From assembly GCF_003259435.1 (NCBI RefSeq), contig NZ_QLMA01000015.1, positions 1-37,806 on the forward strand: DNA of 37,806 nt. The letters run 5' to 3'. Positions 26,187-36,145 of this stretch are shown here, piece by piece. Origin of the DNA: Chitinophaga dinghuensis (lineage in GTDB: Bacteria; Bacteroidota; Bacteroidia; Chitinophagales; Chitinophagaceae). Position 1 is the first letter of the stretch. Every line of letters starts with the position of its first letter. Under the pieces are notes generated by a model. It searched no databases. It saw only the letters and a list, made by a program, of their open reading frames with translations, and was not told where the DNA came from. The position numbers and the translations under genes are program-made.

Positions 26187-26813
26187 ATGCGCGTATTGAT
26201 GTTATTATTTATCCTGTTTACCTGTGTAAAGGTCTCCACCGCCCAATTTCAGGGCAAAAACTGGTCGAAAGGCACTTATTATGATAATCAGGGCAACAAG
26301 CATGCAGGCTATCTGTGCTGGATTGCTCCTGATGAGACTTCGAAAGTGACTGAAACCGTTATCTATTTTAAGAATGATGTCAAGGGAAATGAATTAAAAA
26401 TCGATCCCCGTTCCTTGCAACGCTTTACTATTGAACGCGATAGTTATGGCAGCATTGATAGCTTTATTGTATCTAATAATCCCTTGTTTGCACAAAAGCC
26501 GGTGATTGAAGTGCTTGTCGGTAGAAATCAGGTGAAGCTGTATAGAAGTCTTTCGTTTGTGATGAGTAAGGCCGTTAGGTGGGCCGACGGGAGAGTAACC
26601 CCGGCCTCCAAGGTAATGCATTACGATTATTATTTTGGCCCAAGCGATGAACAACTAACACTTTTGGGGGAGAATAATTTCTATGAAAGCATGCAGGCTG
26701 TTATGGCTGATAGTGATGCAGCCACCAAAATGCTTAAGAATAAGGAATTAGCATTTAAAGATATTGTGTCTTTATTATATGTTTACACCTATGGTGGTCT
26801 GCCGCCTGCATGA
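26187..26813 (+). CDS. Secreted protein of unknown function
   Basis: I do not recognise this 208-residue protein. It has a clear N-terminal signal peptide (MRVLMLLFILFTCVKVSTAQ, cleavage near residue 19). Next is a beta-rich part with a YYDNQGNKHAGYLCW segment that looks like a small beta-sheet reading 'make-a-thing-from-node' as in periplasmic proteins with repeated strand-turn patterns. The C-terminal 60 residues are probably helical (NFYESMQAVMADSDAATKML, then ELAFKDIVSLLYVY). Only one Cys remains after cleavage, and it is not in a lipobox, so the protein is likely soluble in the periplasm. It is a single gene with a candidate promoter before it and a hairpin after it, divergent from the DUF2306/LytS/LytTR operon, which could control it. 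Confidence 0.7.
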   Translation: MRVLMLLFILFTCVKVSTAQFQGKNWSKGTYYDNQGNKHAGYLCWIAPDETSKVTETVIYFKNDVKGNELKIDPRSLQRFTIERDSYGSIDSFIVSNNPLFAQKPVIEVLVGRNQVKLYRSLSFVMSKAVRWADGRVTPASKVMHYDYYFGPSDEQLTLLGENNFYESMQAVMADSDAATKMLKNKELAFKDIVSLLYVYTYGGLPPA

Positions 26814-26878
26814 TGACCAGTATACAAGGCAGCAACCATAAAGATCTGTAATACTCAAAGAATTACTGTCGGCTCACA

Positions 26879-26929
26879 TTAAACAATGAAAGCCATCTCC
26901 AGGAAATGGGGGTGGCTTTCACTGTTTAA
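26879..26929. terminator. Terminator-like hairpin after the unknown secreted protein gene
   Basis: A 19-bp stem (26879-26897 with 26911-26929) with one mismatch and one G-U pair lies 65 bp past the stop. It has no long T run on either side, so Rho-independent function is likely but not certain. Confidence 0.6.
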
Positions 26930-27038
26930 CGATGAAGCCATAAATTTCTTTAAAGTAAAACTGAAAGTCCTCTGATGGAATACGATGGTGACCGTTGTGC
27001 CGGTAGTTTGGAGAAAACTGACACATAACCGCTGAAAA

Positions 27039-27066
27039 ATGTACGTTTTTATACGAATGATGTACG
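27039..27066 (+). promoter_or_regulatory. ATGTACG direct repeat, candidate operator for the susC promoter
   Basis: atgtacg occurs at 27039-27045 and 27060-27066, a period of 21 bp or two helical turns. It ends 30 bp before the candidate -7 box. Spacing and place fit binding by the AraC-type domain of the hybrid regulator encoded in this locus. That link is inference. Confidence 0.4.
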
Positions 27067-27096
27067 ATTGTATTCCTCCCCATTTAGCCATGCGAC

Positions 27097-27104
27097 TATA
27101 TTTG
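27097..27104 (+). promoter_or_regulatory. Candidate -7 box (TATATTTG) of the susCD operon
   Basis: This is an exact TAnnTTTG match 171 bp before the susC start. The nearest TTG (27068-27070) is 26 bp upstream, too far for a standard -33 box, which would suit an activator-dependent promoter. Confidence 0.35.
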
Positions 27105-27275
27105 CCGGTACAGTGAACAAAGCCGCGTTAATGAATAGTAACGTACCTACTGCAGTAGTACTTATGACGATTTCAGTGTCTCCCAGCTATTTTTTGGGAG
27201 CAGTGAAACAGTAATTTAATAACAGCCAAAGTCAATTTCCTTAGGGAAAATTATTTCCACCGTCAACTATCAGTT

Positions 27276-30200
27276 ATGTCAAAAAGAAATTTTTATCTGT
27301 GGCCAACTGCAAATTCCACCTGGATCTACTTACTGATCTTCATTTTTATTTGTCATGGTGTGATGTATGCACAGAATGCAAAGCAATTTAACATTAAAGG
27401 TAAAATCGTAGACGCTAATGGGGAGGGGATTCCCGGCGCCAGTATCCAAATTAAAGGAACTACTGTAGGAATAAAAACAGGATCTGATGGTTCATTCAAC
27501 CTGATCGCGCCAGATGGAGCAGTGCTGGCTGTCTCTCATATGGGATTTGTTACCAGTGAAATTCCTGTCAATGAACGGTCTAATTACAATATTGTATTGA
27601 ATACCAATGATGTAAAACTTGGAGAGATAGTCGTGGTAGGATATGGAGAGCAGCGTAAGTCTGATCTTACAGGTTCTATCGTTTCTATAAAACCTGCACA
27701 GGTGATGAAAAGTATGCCAGTCGCCAATATAGAGAGTGCTATGCAGGGACGAATGGCTGGGGTAAGTGTGATTCCTTCAGGAGATCCCAATCAGGGAGCT
27801 ACTATTAGGATAAGAGGACTAAGTTCATTTAATAATGATGGAGGCCCGCTGGTAGTAATAGATGGTTTTGTTGGGGGAGGCCTTAATGCTGTTGGACCTA
27901 ATAACATTGAATCGCTGGAGGTCCTGAAAGATGCTTCTGCTACAGCTATTTATGGCTCACGGGCCGCTAATGGAGTAATCCTTGTAACTACCAGGTCGGG
28001 AGTTGCAGGCAAACCCAGGATTACATTTAACTCCTTTCTGAGCTTTAAAAAGCCGCCTGCTCTTCCGGCTACTATGTCTGCCGGAGAATTTGCCCGCCTG
28101 TATAATTCCTATGGACGGGAGATTGCACAGTCCAGTGGCAATGCTGTGAAAGTCTATTATACGGATGCCCAGATAGCGCAGTTTGACCAGGGGATTGGCG
28201 AATACAAGTATGCCGACCATATGTTCAACAATACAGCAGTGGAGCAGAATTATGATTTGTCTGTGTCTGGCGGAAGTAAAGATACTAAGTACCTGTTATC
28301 TCTTATTTATAATGATAATAATGGCGTGGCTGCGAGGTCTGGCAAAAAAACGGGAACTGTATTCATGAAGGTGGATAGTAAATTGTCGAACAAAATTGAT
28401 GCAGGACTGAATTTCAGGATGAATTACAATACTGGGGTGAGTCCCTCTTTCTCTTATTGGCGCAACCCTGTGATTGATGCTATCACGATGCCCACCACCG
28501 TCCTACCTAAAAACGAAAAAGGAGAATACAATAATATCACGCCTATGGGCGAAAAGTATAATCCAATGGGTATTATATGGGAAATGGATCGAAGCAGCTA
28601 TAATTATAATCCCATTTTACAAGGTTTTGTAAATGTAAAACTATTCAAAGGGCTCTCTTTTCGTACACAACAGAAATTGGATTTTTATACGCAGCAGGAC
28701 CGTACGGTGAATAATAAGTTTAGTTCCAACTATATGACGAACCGAAAAACGGATGCTGCAGTCTACATGGCGCAAAATCGTAGTTGGATCAGTTCAAATA
28801 TACTTACTTACAATAAAGAGCTGCAAGAACATCGACTCACATTAACCGGCGTTTTTGATCAGGAAATGAATGAGTCTTACTACCAGCAGGGAACAGGAGT
28901 GGACCTGGTATCAGTAGGCGTTGGAGCCGATAACCTTTCTCTTTCTAAAACAATGACGAGTACTACTGGTAAAACAATAACGACCCTGATGTCTTTCGTT
29001 GGAAGGATAAACTATGTGTATGGTAACCGGTATTTGTTGACGGCCTCCTTACGTCGGGATGGCTCCTCCAGGCTATCTCCGGAAAACCGCTGGCAGACAT
29101 TCACAGCGTATGCAGCTGCCTGGAACATGGACCAGGAAAGGTTTCTGAAAAATAGTAAAATGATCAGTCAATGGAAATGGCGACTGAGTTATGGGGAGAC
29201 CGGAAACCAGGGAGGTAGGCCCTATGCCAGCTTTACAGAACTAAAATCATCCCGCGACGCTTCCGGAAATTTAGGATTTTCAGTATCACAAATGGGGAAC
29301 AAGAACCTCACCTGGGAGCGGAATAAACAGATCAGCGCCGGTGTAGACCTGGGATTTTTTAATAACAGGGCCACTGCTACCATTGAATACTATAAACGTA
29401 CCACCACTGATGCACTTTTTGACCTGACCATGCCTCTGTACTCTGGGTTTACCTCAGCTATTGCGAATGTCGGAGAGATTCAGAGCAAAGGAGTAGATAT
29501 TACCCTGGGCGGCGACCCTATTGTGAAGAATAACTTCTCCTGGAATACTGCACTGACATTGACATTCGGAAAGGCCACCGTGGAAGATCTGGGCGCAGAC
29601 CGGGCATTTACAAAACTGGATGGTCCGGAATTTCAATACTTCCGGTTGGTGAAACATGAAAAACTGGGGACGATGTATGGTTACCTCAATGAAGGGGTAT
29701 ACAAAAGTTCAGAAGCTGCAGAAGCAACCAAATACAATACAGAGCCGGGTGGCTATAAATACAAAGACATCAATAATGATGGATTGATTAATGACCAGGA
29801 TGTGGTGAAAATAGGAAATGGACAACCACCCTTTAACTGGGGCTGGAATAATAGTTTTTCATTTAAGAATATAGATCTGAGCTTATATTTTACCGGATAC
29901 CATGGATTTGATATTTACAACCGCGTAAAGGAGGAGACCATGCTTATTGGCATTAACTCGCAATTGGCCCCTACACCAGACTACCGTAACAGATGGATCA
30001 AAGATGTAAATGAAGACGCAAAAATAGCCGGATTTGTACAGCGTCACAATCAGAAAACCCCCTCCTCCCAGTATGTTGAAAGAGGCGACTTTGTAAGATT
30101 AAAAAGCATTACCCTGGGTTATACCCTAAGGGATGCTGCCTGTAAAAAGTGGGGTATTTCATCCCTCAGGATATATGGCTCTGCTCAGAACCTGCTTACA

Positions 30201-30323
30201 TTCACCGGTTACTCTGGTATAGACCCGGAAGTGTCGTTGAAAACGCCAGTGCGTTCGGGGCTTGACTATGGCTATTATCCGAGCGGTAAGAGTTTTGTGG
30301 CGGGTGTAAATGTTTCTTTCTAA
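27276..30323 (+). CDS. susC: SusC/RagA-family TonB-linked outer membrane transporter
   Basis: This 1015-residue protein has a signal peptide ending near VMYAQ. A carboxypeptidase-regulatory-like domain follows (about 40-115, KGKIVDANGEGIPGASIQIKG). Next is the SusC hallmark EIVVVGYGEQRKSDLTGSI (about 118-136) with the TonB box and the start of the plug. The plug contains IRGLSSFNNDGGPLVVIDG and VLKDASATAIYGSRAANGVI. A long barrel to the C-terminal aromatic strand (AGVNVSF) completes it. It should form a TonB-driven pore under a SusD lid and import oligosaccharides. It is the first gene of the locus, 42 bp before susD. The fucosidase in the locus suggests a fucosylated glycan as ligand. There is no extra STN or anti-sigma domain, which fits control by the hybrid two-component protein. 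Confidence 0.96.
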   Translation: MSKRNFYLWPTANSTWIYLLIFIFICHGVMYAQNAKQFNIKGKIVDANGEGIPGASIQIKGTTVGIKTGSDGSFNLIAPDGAVLAVSHMGFVTSEIPVNERSNYNIVLNTNDVKLGEIVVVGYGEQRKSDLTGSIVSIKPAQVMKSMPVANIESAMQGRMAGVSVIPSGDPNQGATIRIRGLSSFNNDGGPLVVIDGFVGGGLNAVGPNNIESLEVLKDASATAIYGSRAANGVILVTTRSGVAGKPRITFNSFLSFKKPPALPATMSAGEFARLYNSYGREIAQSSGNAVKVYYTDAQIAQFDQGIGEYKYADHMFNNTAVEQNYDLSVSGGSKDTKYLLSLIYNDNNGVAARSGKKTGTVFMKVDSKLSNKIDAGLNFRMNYNTGVSPSFSYWRNPVIDAITMPTTVLPKNEKGEYNNITPMGEKYNPMGIIWEMDRSSYNYNPILQGFVNVKLFKGLSFRTQQKLDFYTQQDRTVNNKFSSNYMTNRKTDAAVYMAQNRSWISSNILTYNKELQEHRLTLTGVFDQEMNESYYQQGTGVDLVSVGVGADNLSLSKTMTSTTGKTITTLMSFVGRINYVYGNRYLLTASLRRDGSSRLSPENRWQTFTAYAAAWNMDQERFLKNSKMISQWKWRLSYGETGNQGGRPYASFTELKSSRDASGNLGFSVSQMGNKNLTWERNKQISAGVDLGFFNNRATATIEYYKRTTTDALFDLTMPLYSGFTSAIANVGEIQSKGVDITLGGDPIVKNNFSWNTALTLTFGKATVEDLGADRAFTKLDGPEFQYFRLVKHEKLGTMYGYLNEGVYKSSEAAEATKYNTEPGGYKYKDINNDGLINDQDVVKIGNGQPPFNWGWNNSFSFKNIDLSLYFTGYHGFDIYNRVKEETMLIGINSQLAPTPDYRNRWIKDVNEDAKIAGFVQRHNQKTPSSQYVERGDFVRLKSITLGYTLRDAACKKWGISSLRIYGSAQNLLTFTGYSGIDPEVSLKTPVRSGLDYGYYPSGKSFVAGVNVSF

Positions 30324-30364
30324 CAATGGTCTTATCCGGGTTACTCACTTTGAAAATTTAACAT

Positions 30365-31819
30365 ATGAAAAGAATCACGCAATATATTATCGGTACATTG
30401 TTGCTTTGCAGCAGTTGCGCCAAACTGGATCAGGCGCCACACAGCTTTCTCACTCCGGAAAATCTGGAGTATGATGAACAAGGCATACAGACAATGGCTA
30501 ATGGCTTGTATACGGCCCTATGGATGGGCAACTGGGATTTCAGTTGCAGACAGGTTATTCTGATGCTTGGATCTGATGACATGATTTGTGGTACCATTAC
30601 TAAAAGAGGCACGCAGGTGGATATCCTGAATAAAGATGCAGGTCTCCTGAAAGATGATATCAAAAGTTTATGGCTCAATATGTATAAAGTGATACAATTG
30701 AGTAACATGATGCTGACTGAAATTCCCAAATCCACTCAGGCAACACAGGAAGTTAAAAACAAATATCTTGGAGAAGCATATTTTATGAGAGGATATGCTT
30801 ATTTTATGCTGGTAAGGATGTTCGGAGATGTTCCCGCTATTATTGATTATAATGCGGCTACAGATATTTTTGGCAATAAAAAAATTCCACGCACCCGTGT
30901 AGCTGATATCTATGATAAATTAATTGTAAATGATCTTCAACAGGCGGAGGCGCTGTTACCGGATATTCCCAGAAGCAATAATAATTCGAGGCCATGTAAA
31001 TGGGCTGCCAAAACGATACTCGCAGATGTTTATATCACTATGGCAGGTTGGCCGTTGAAACGTACGGAGATGTATACCAAAGCTGCTGAAAAGGCAAAGG
31101 AGGTGATAGATGGACATAAGTATCGGCTGATGGATAATTACAGCGATTTATGGCTTTTATCAAGAATGTCTGATATGACGGAACACATATTCGCATTGAA
31201 CCATTCTGTTACGCAAGGTACTGGCGGCCAATATGGTATTTCCTATCTAGCGGCGGAGGAAACCGGATGGGGCGATTACCTGGGAGACTCCCTTTTCTAT
31301 GAAAAATATCCGAATGATAAAAGAAAAGAATGGAACTACGTGACGACATTTACGGGTAATGGTGTGACCATTAATTTTAAACAAACACCTTTACATGCTC
31401 CTGCTATAGGTAAATATCGAAATTGGGGCACTAAATCGTCTATTGTGGATGGCATTACGCCTATATGCAGATATGCAGACGCCCTCTTGCTGTATGCAGA
31501 AGCACAAAATAAAGCGGATGGCGCACCCAATTCCTTATCTTACGATTGTGTGAATCAGATTCGTAAACGTGGAAATGGCGGTGTGGCCAATGACCTGCAG
31601 CCGGGTCTTTCCGCTGATTCCTTCACTAAGGCAGTTGCTGATGAAAGAGGATGGGAATTTTTTGCTGAATTCAGACGTTGGCATGAGCTCGTACGCACGC
31701 AACAAGTAGAAGCAGTCAACCGTCTTACCGTTACACAGAAAACCAAAAATCAATACCTGATGCCTGTACCTGTAGATGAACTTACCGTTACAGGATGGCA
31801 ACAAAATCCCGGTTATTAA
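30365..31819 (+). CDS. susD: SusD/RagB-family glycan-binding lipoprotein
   Basis: This 484-residue protein has a lipoprotein signal with Cys18 (LLCSSC). The mature part has the SusD helical repeats, including GEAYFMRGYAYFMLVRMFGDVP (about 138-159) and a C-terminal VADERGWEFFAEFRRWHELVRT, both typical of the family. It should sit on the cell surface as the lid of the SusC pore and bind the sugar. It follows susC by 41 bp and precedes the regulator by 36 bp, so the three genes are likely co-transcribed. Length is a little short of many family members but the family blocks are present. Confidence 0.95.
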   Translation: MKRITQYIIGTLLLCSSCAKLDQAPHSFLTPENLEYDEQGIQTMANGLYTALWMGNWDFSCRQVILMLGSDDMICGTITKRGTQVDILNKDAGLLKDDIKSLWLNMYKVIQLSNMMLTEIPKSTQATQEVKNKYLGEAYFMRGYAYFMLVRMFGDVPAIIDYNAATDIFGNKKIPRTRVADIYDKLIVNDLQQAEALLPDIPRSNNNSRPCKWAAKTILADVYITMAGWPLKRTEMYTKAAEKAKEVIDGHKYRLMDNYSDLWLLSRMSDMTEHIFALNHSVTQGTGGQYGISYLAAEETGWGDYLGDSLFYEKYPNDKRKEWNYVTTFTGNGVTINFKQTPLHAPAIGKYRNWGTKSSIVDGITPICRYADALLLYAEAQNKADGAPNSLSYDCVNQIRKRGNGGVANDLQPGLSADSFTKAVADERGWEFFAEFRRWHELVRTQQVEAVNRLTVTQKTKNQYLMPVPVDELTVTGWQQNPGY

Positions 31820-31855
31820 ATATTATTAACAGCTACAGATCATACCGCACCTTAT

Positions 31856-34800
31856 ATGAAGCAATTGATTCATGGCATCTTGCTGACTTTATGTTGTATC
31901 AGCCTTTCCCGGGCAGCGGATATCTCTTTCAGAAAGTTGTCCACGGAAACAGGCTTGTCCCATAACTCTATAACATCATTGTTTCAGGATGGAAAAGGTT
32001 TCATATGGATAGGTACTCGTGAAGGTCTGAACTGTTATAACGGCAATAGTATAAACCAATATAGAGCTGTTGAAAGAGATAGCTCCCGTCTCAACGGGAG
32101 CTTTATTAGAACCATTACCGGGAATGGTAAGGATAAGGTTTATATCCTGAATACAAACGGTATTGTTGAATATGATGATGTCCTCGATCGCTTTAATTTC
32201 TTGTTTGCCGGCCAATTCCAGCAGATCTGTTATATGAGAGGACATCTCTATATTTTGGATCGAACCAATATTTATGAGCTTAATGAAAAAGATAATAGCA
32301 GGAGGATAGTTTTCAGTTTACCAGATCCGAGACTTGTATTGACTTTTATGCGGATGGATTCATCCGGTAATATGTGGATAGGTACGGAGAAAGGTGGACT
32401 CTATCTGAGAAAAAAAGATAGTGGGTTACTGAAGAAAGTAATTGATGACATCCATGTGATTGATATTTACCAGGATTCGGGCGGAGAGATATGGGTGGGG
32501 AGTTGGGAGCACGGCCTCTTTCGGATTAATGGCGAACGCATTATTAATTACCGGCATCAAGCGCAAAACCCTCATACAATTTCCTCTGATTTTGTAAGAT
32601 GTACTGTGGAGGATAATAAGGGAGAAATATGGGTGGGAACCTTTCGGGGGCTTAATAAGCTGGACAAAAATACGGGACAGTTTACGGCCTATAATGACAC
32701 CGATACCAACACAGGATTAAGTAATGCATCTGTATGGAGTATTATCAAAGACCAGCAAGGAACAATATGGGTTGGGACATATTTTGGCGGCGTCAATTAT
32801 TTTAATCCTGCATATGAGATCTACACTTTCTATCGCAAAAGTGAATCGGCAGGTAAAGGACTTAGCTCTGCTGTTGTGGGAAAAATGACAGAAGATGCCA
32901 ATGATAATCTATGGGTTTGCACAGAAGGGGGAGGATTGAATCAATTGAATAAAAAAACAGGTCAGTTTACCTGGTATAAACACGATCCCGGGAAAAACAG
33001 TATCTCCCAGAATAACCTGAAGGCTATCTGTTTTGATAAGAAGCGGAACGCTTTGTGGATAGGGACTCACCTGGGAGGCCTTAATAAGATGGATCTTGCC
33101 ACCAGGAAGTTTACTCATTTTCCTGTCAATGAGAATGATTCTACTGCTATCCCTTCCAACATAATACGGGAAATTATACCTTACGGAGATCAAATAATAC
33201 TTGCTACCAGCAAAGGCATTGTAAAATTTAATCCTGAAACAGGGAAGAGTACCCGACTTTTGGATGTCGATGGCTTTACCCTATTGATAGATAAAAAGGG
33301 GGTGTTATGGGTGGCAGGTATTGGAACCGGAGTATTCGCCTATCATTTCGATACAAAAGAGTTTAGGCACTATCCGGGTGAACCAGGAAAACCCGGAAAG
33401 CTGTCAGGAGCACTGGTAAACAGAATTTTAGAAGATAAGAATGGAATGCTGTGGTTTGGTACGGCTGCCTCCGGGTTAAATCTCTTTTGCCCGGAAACGG
33501 ATGATTTCAAACATTTTGATTTGGAAAAGAATGGGGTGGCCAGTAACAGCATTTATGACCTGTACGAATCATCTTCCGGCAACCTGATCATTGTTACAAA
33601 TCAAAGTTTTACTTTATTTAATCCCAAGCATAATTCGTTTAAGGATTACCGTTATGAATATGGGTTCCCTTTAGGAGCGATGAATGAGAATGGGCTGTTT
33701 GTAGATAGGGAAGGAAGAATATTTTTAGGGGGAGTAAATGGGATGGTGTCCTTTTTTGAAAAAGACCTCGAAAATCAGGATAAACCATATGATATCATAT
33801 TAGAGCGATTAATCGTTAACAACAAGCTGATGACGGCAGGTGATGACCCACAATTGCTCCAGCAAAGCCTTTCTAATACCAGCGCCATAACTTTGAGTAG
33901 CAAATACTCCGTTTTCAGTATCGAATGGGCCACCAATAATTTTATTCCTGCTAATAGTGATAATATCGTTTATAAGTTGGAGGGCTTTTCTGATAACTGG
34001 ATTCCAGCAACAAAAAATCATCCGATCACATATACCAATTTGTCTCCTGGTTTGTATAAACTGATCATAAAATCCCAAAAGCCCGGTGGCCCGAGAAAAG
34101 AACTGCTGATCAGGATACTGCCTCCTTTTTATAAAACAGTATGGATGTACCTCCTGTACTTCTTGCTATTTGCGGCGATCATGTACTACGTATTTAAAGC
34201 GTACAAAACAAAGATTCGATTGCAGGAATCACTACGTTATGAGCAACGGCATATTCGTGATATTGAATCGATGAATCAGGCAAAACTTCGCTTTTTTACC
34301 AGTATTTCCCATGAGTTCAGAACCCCTTTGACTTTGATCATTGGACAGATAGAACAATTGTTGCTGCTTCAGGGAAGTATTCCTCCGCATGTTTTAAAAA
34401 AAGTATCAGGTATTCATCATCACAGTATTCAGTTGCGGGATCTGATCACAGAGTTATTGGATTTTAGGAAACAGGAAGAGGGACACCTGCGGATTAAAGG
34501 GGGACGACAAAACCTGAGCGCTTTCATTCGTCAGGAATTTAAATATTTTGAGTCCTATGCTTCCGCCAGAAAAATCGATTTCCTGCTGGACCAGCAGGGG
34601 CCGGATATACAGGCGTGGTTTGATGCCAGGCAAATGCAGAAGGTTGTCAATAACCTCCTCTCTAACGCCTTCAGGCATACGGTGGCGGGAGGGATGGTCA
34701 CCTTGTCCCTCCAACAGGAAAAAGATAGTGCAATAATGAAAGTGGCAGATACTGGAAAAGGCATTGCACCGGAGCATTTACCTTATGTGTTTGATCCTTT

Positions 34801-35866
34801 CTACCAGGTAGATGATACGGCTGACACCTTATTTAGCACCGGACTAGGGCTTACATTAGCGAAGAGTATTGTGGAGCTTCATCATGGGACCATCACCGTA
34901 GAAAGCCAAATTGGTACAGGAACTACCTTTATTATCAGATTGCCATTCGATAATGCGGTGGTTTATGACGAACCTTTACCGGAGATGTTGACAGCACCCT
35001 TGGTGATGGAGCGATTACCATTGTTTATTCCAGGTGAGGATACATTGCCTGAGATGGGGGATCAGACTGATACAAGTAAGAAGCGATTGCTGATAGTGGA
35101 GGATAATCCAGACTTAAGAGAAATGATGAGGAACCTCTTTAATGAATACTACCTGGTGGAGTCGGCAGGAGATGGTAAAGAAGGATTGGAGAAGGCTCGC
35201 TCCACTGCTCCGGACATTATTATCAGTGATGTGCTGATGCCTCAGATGACTGGTACCGAACTTTGCAGGAAACTAAAGTCAGATTACATTACTTCTCATA
35301 TCCCAATCATTTTACTAACTGCGAGAGCATCGGTAGAACATACCCTGGAAGGCCTGCTGACAGGGGCTGACGACTATATACCCAAACCATTTAATACCAG
35401 TTTATTACTAGCAAGGTGTCATAACATCATCAATAACCGGGTGCTACTGCAGGAAAAATTCGGTAAACAACCAGACTTAGGGCCACAAGTATTAGCGACT
35501 AACCTGGTGGATAAAAAATTTCTGGAAGAAGCTACCCGCATCATAGAGAGCAACCTTGATAATCCGGATTTTAATGTAGCGGTGTTTTCCCGGGAAATGG
35601 GTATAGCCCGCACCAACCTATTTGTAAAGCTAAAGGCGGTAACAGGAAAAACGCCGAATGATTTTATTGCTACACTGCGTTTAAAGAAAGGGGCTTACCT
35701 ACTGCAGACAGATCCGGAAATTAGCGTCGCTGCTATCGCTGAGCGTATTGGATTCAGTTCATCTCAATACTTCAGCCGTTGCTTTAAAGAAATCTATCAG
35801 CTCTCCCCATTGGCCTACCGCAAGCGTTTTTTTGATATTCATGAGAAAGACAACCAGGAAGAATAA
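31856..35866 (+). CDS. Hybrid two-component system: sensor, kinase, receiver and AraC domains in one protein
   Basis: This 1336-residue protein starts with a signal peptide (ends near SRA). Two-bladed beta-propeller repeats (about 25-650, repeated GxIWIGTxxGGLN-like units such as GEIWVGTFRGLNKLD) are followed by a Y_Y_Y domain (about 690-755) and one membrane helix near 763-783. The HisKA box has His819 (ISHEFRTP). The ATPase region contains NNLLSNAFRH and DTGKGIAPEH. A receiver domain has Asp1125 (IISDVLMPQMTG), and a C-terminal AraC helix-turn-helix ends at GFSSSQYFSRCFKEIYQLSPLAYRK. In this family the periplasmic propellers bind a sugar released from the glycan and the C-terminal part switches on the susCD operon. 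It is expected to activate its own locus. Confidence 0.96.
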   Translation: MKQLIHGILLTLCCISLSRAADISFRKLSTETGLSHNSITSLFQDGKGFIWIGTREGLNCYNGNSINQYRAVERDSSRLNGSFIRTITGNGKDKVYILNTNGIVEYDDVLDRFNFLFAGQFQQICYMRGHLYILDRTNIYELNEKDNSRRIVFSLPDPRLVLTFMRMDSSGNMWIGTEKGGLYLRKKDSGLLKKVIDDIHVIDIYQDSGGEIWVGSWEHGLFRINGERIINYRHQAQNPHTISSDFVRCTVEDNKGEIWVGTFRGLNKLDKNTGQFTAYNDTDTNTGLSNASVWSIIKDQQGTIWVGTYFGGVNYFNPAYEIYTFYRKSESAGKGLSSAVVGKMTEDANDNLWVCTEGGGLNQLNKKTGQFTWYKHDPGKNSISQNNLKAICFDKKRNALWIGTHLGGLNKMDLATRKFTHFPVNENDSTAIPSNIIREIIPYGDQIILATSKGIVKFNPETGKSTRLLDVDGFTLLIDKKGVLWVAGIGTGVFAYHFDTKEFRHYPGEPGKPGKLSGALVNRILEDKNGMLWFGTAASGLNLFCPETDDFKHFDLEKNGVASNSIYDLYESSSGNLIIVTNQSFTLFNPKHNSFKDYRYEYGFPLGAMNENGLFVDREGRIFLGGVNGMVSFFEKDLENQDKPYDIILERLIVNNKLMTAGDDPQLLQQSLSNTSAITLSSKYSVFSIEWATNNFIPANSDNIVYKLEGFSDNWIPATKNHPITYTNLSPGLYKLIIKSQKPGGPRKELLIRILPPFYKTVWMYLLYFLLFAAIMYYVFKAYKTKIRLQESLRYEQRHIRDIESMNQAKLRFFTSISHEFRTPLTLIIGQIEQLLLLQGSIPPHVLKKVSGIHHHSIQLRDLITELLDFRKQEEGHLRIKGGRQNLSAFIRQEFKYFESYASARKIDFLLDQQGPDIQAWFDARQMQKVVNNLLSNAFRHTVAGGMVTLSLQQEKDSAIMKVADTGKGIAPEHLPYVFDPFYQVDDTADTLFSTGLGLTLAKSIVELHHGTITVESQIGTGTTFIIRLPFDNAVVYDEPLPEMLTAPLVMERLPLFIPGEDTLPEMGDQTDTSKKRLLIVEDNPDLREMMRNLFNEYYLVESAGDGKEGLEKARSTAPDIIISDVLMPQMTGTELCRKLKSDYITSHIPIILLTARASVEHTLEGLLTGADDYIPKPFNTSLLLARCHNIINNRVLLQEKFGKQPDLGPQVLATNLVDKKFLEEATRIIESNLDNPDFNVAVFSREMGIARTNLFVKLKAVTGKTPNDFIATLRLKKGAYLLQTDPEISVAAIAERIGFSSSQYFSRCFKEIYQLSPLAYRKRFFDIHEKDNQEE

Positions 35867-36145
35867 GAATTGGGAGAAATGTACTTTTTGATATTTTTTT
35901 CAGACGAAATTACTATCTCCCGCCTCTTACTACTTATATCTTCGGGCTGCCATTAACGCTTTGAATTGCTAAACGGCATTTTTCAAAAGTCGCGGCCAGA
36001 ACTATTTCTAAAAACAGGCTGCCATGGCTGACCTGGAGAATGCTCCTTTTTGTTATTAATTATTCATCTGCCAAAATGATTACCTGTACAACAACGGTAT
36101 TTGTTCGTACGGGTTTTAATGATGCGTCTATTCAATCTGAACGTT

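Larger units (their letters stand above)
26814..27275. other. Intergenic region upstream of susC
   Basis: These 462 bp hold a terminator-like hairpin (26879-26929), a 21-bp-period direct repeat (27039-27066), a -7-like box (27097-27104), a 12-bp palindrome ctactgcagtag (27147-27158) and a small hairpin ctccca/tgggag (27180-27200). No gene is supported. Confidence 0.6.

Noticed and set aside
36101..36145. N-terminal extension of the fucosidase
   Set aside because: It begins with TTG and would put 15 residues before a good signal peptide; the ATG at 36146 fits better.
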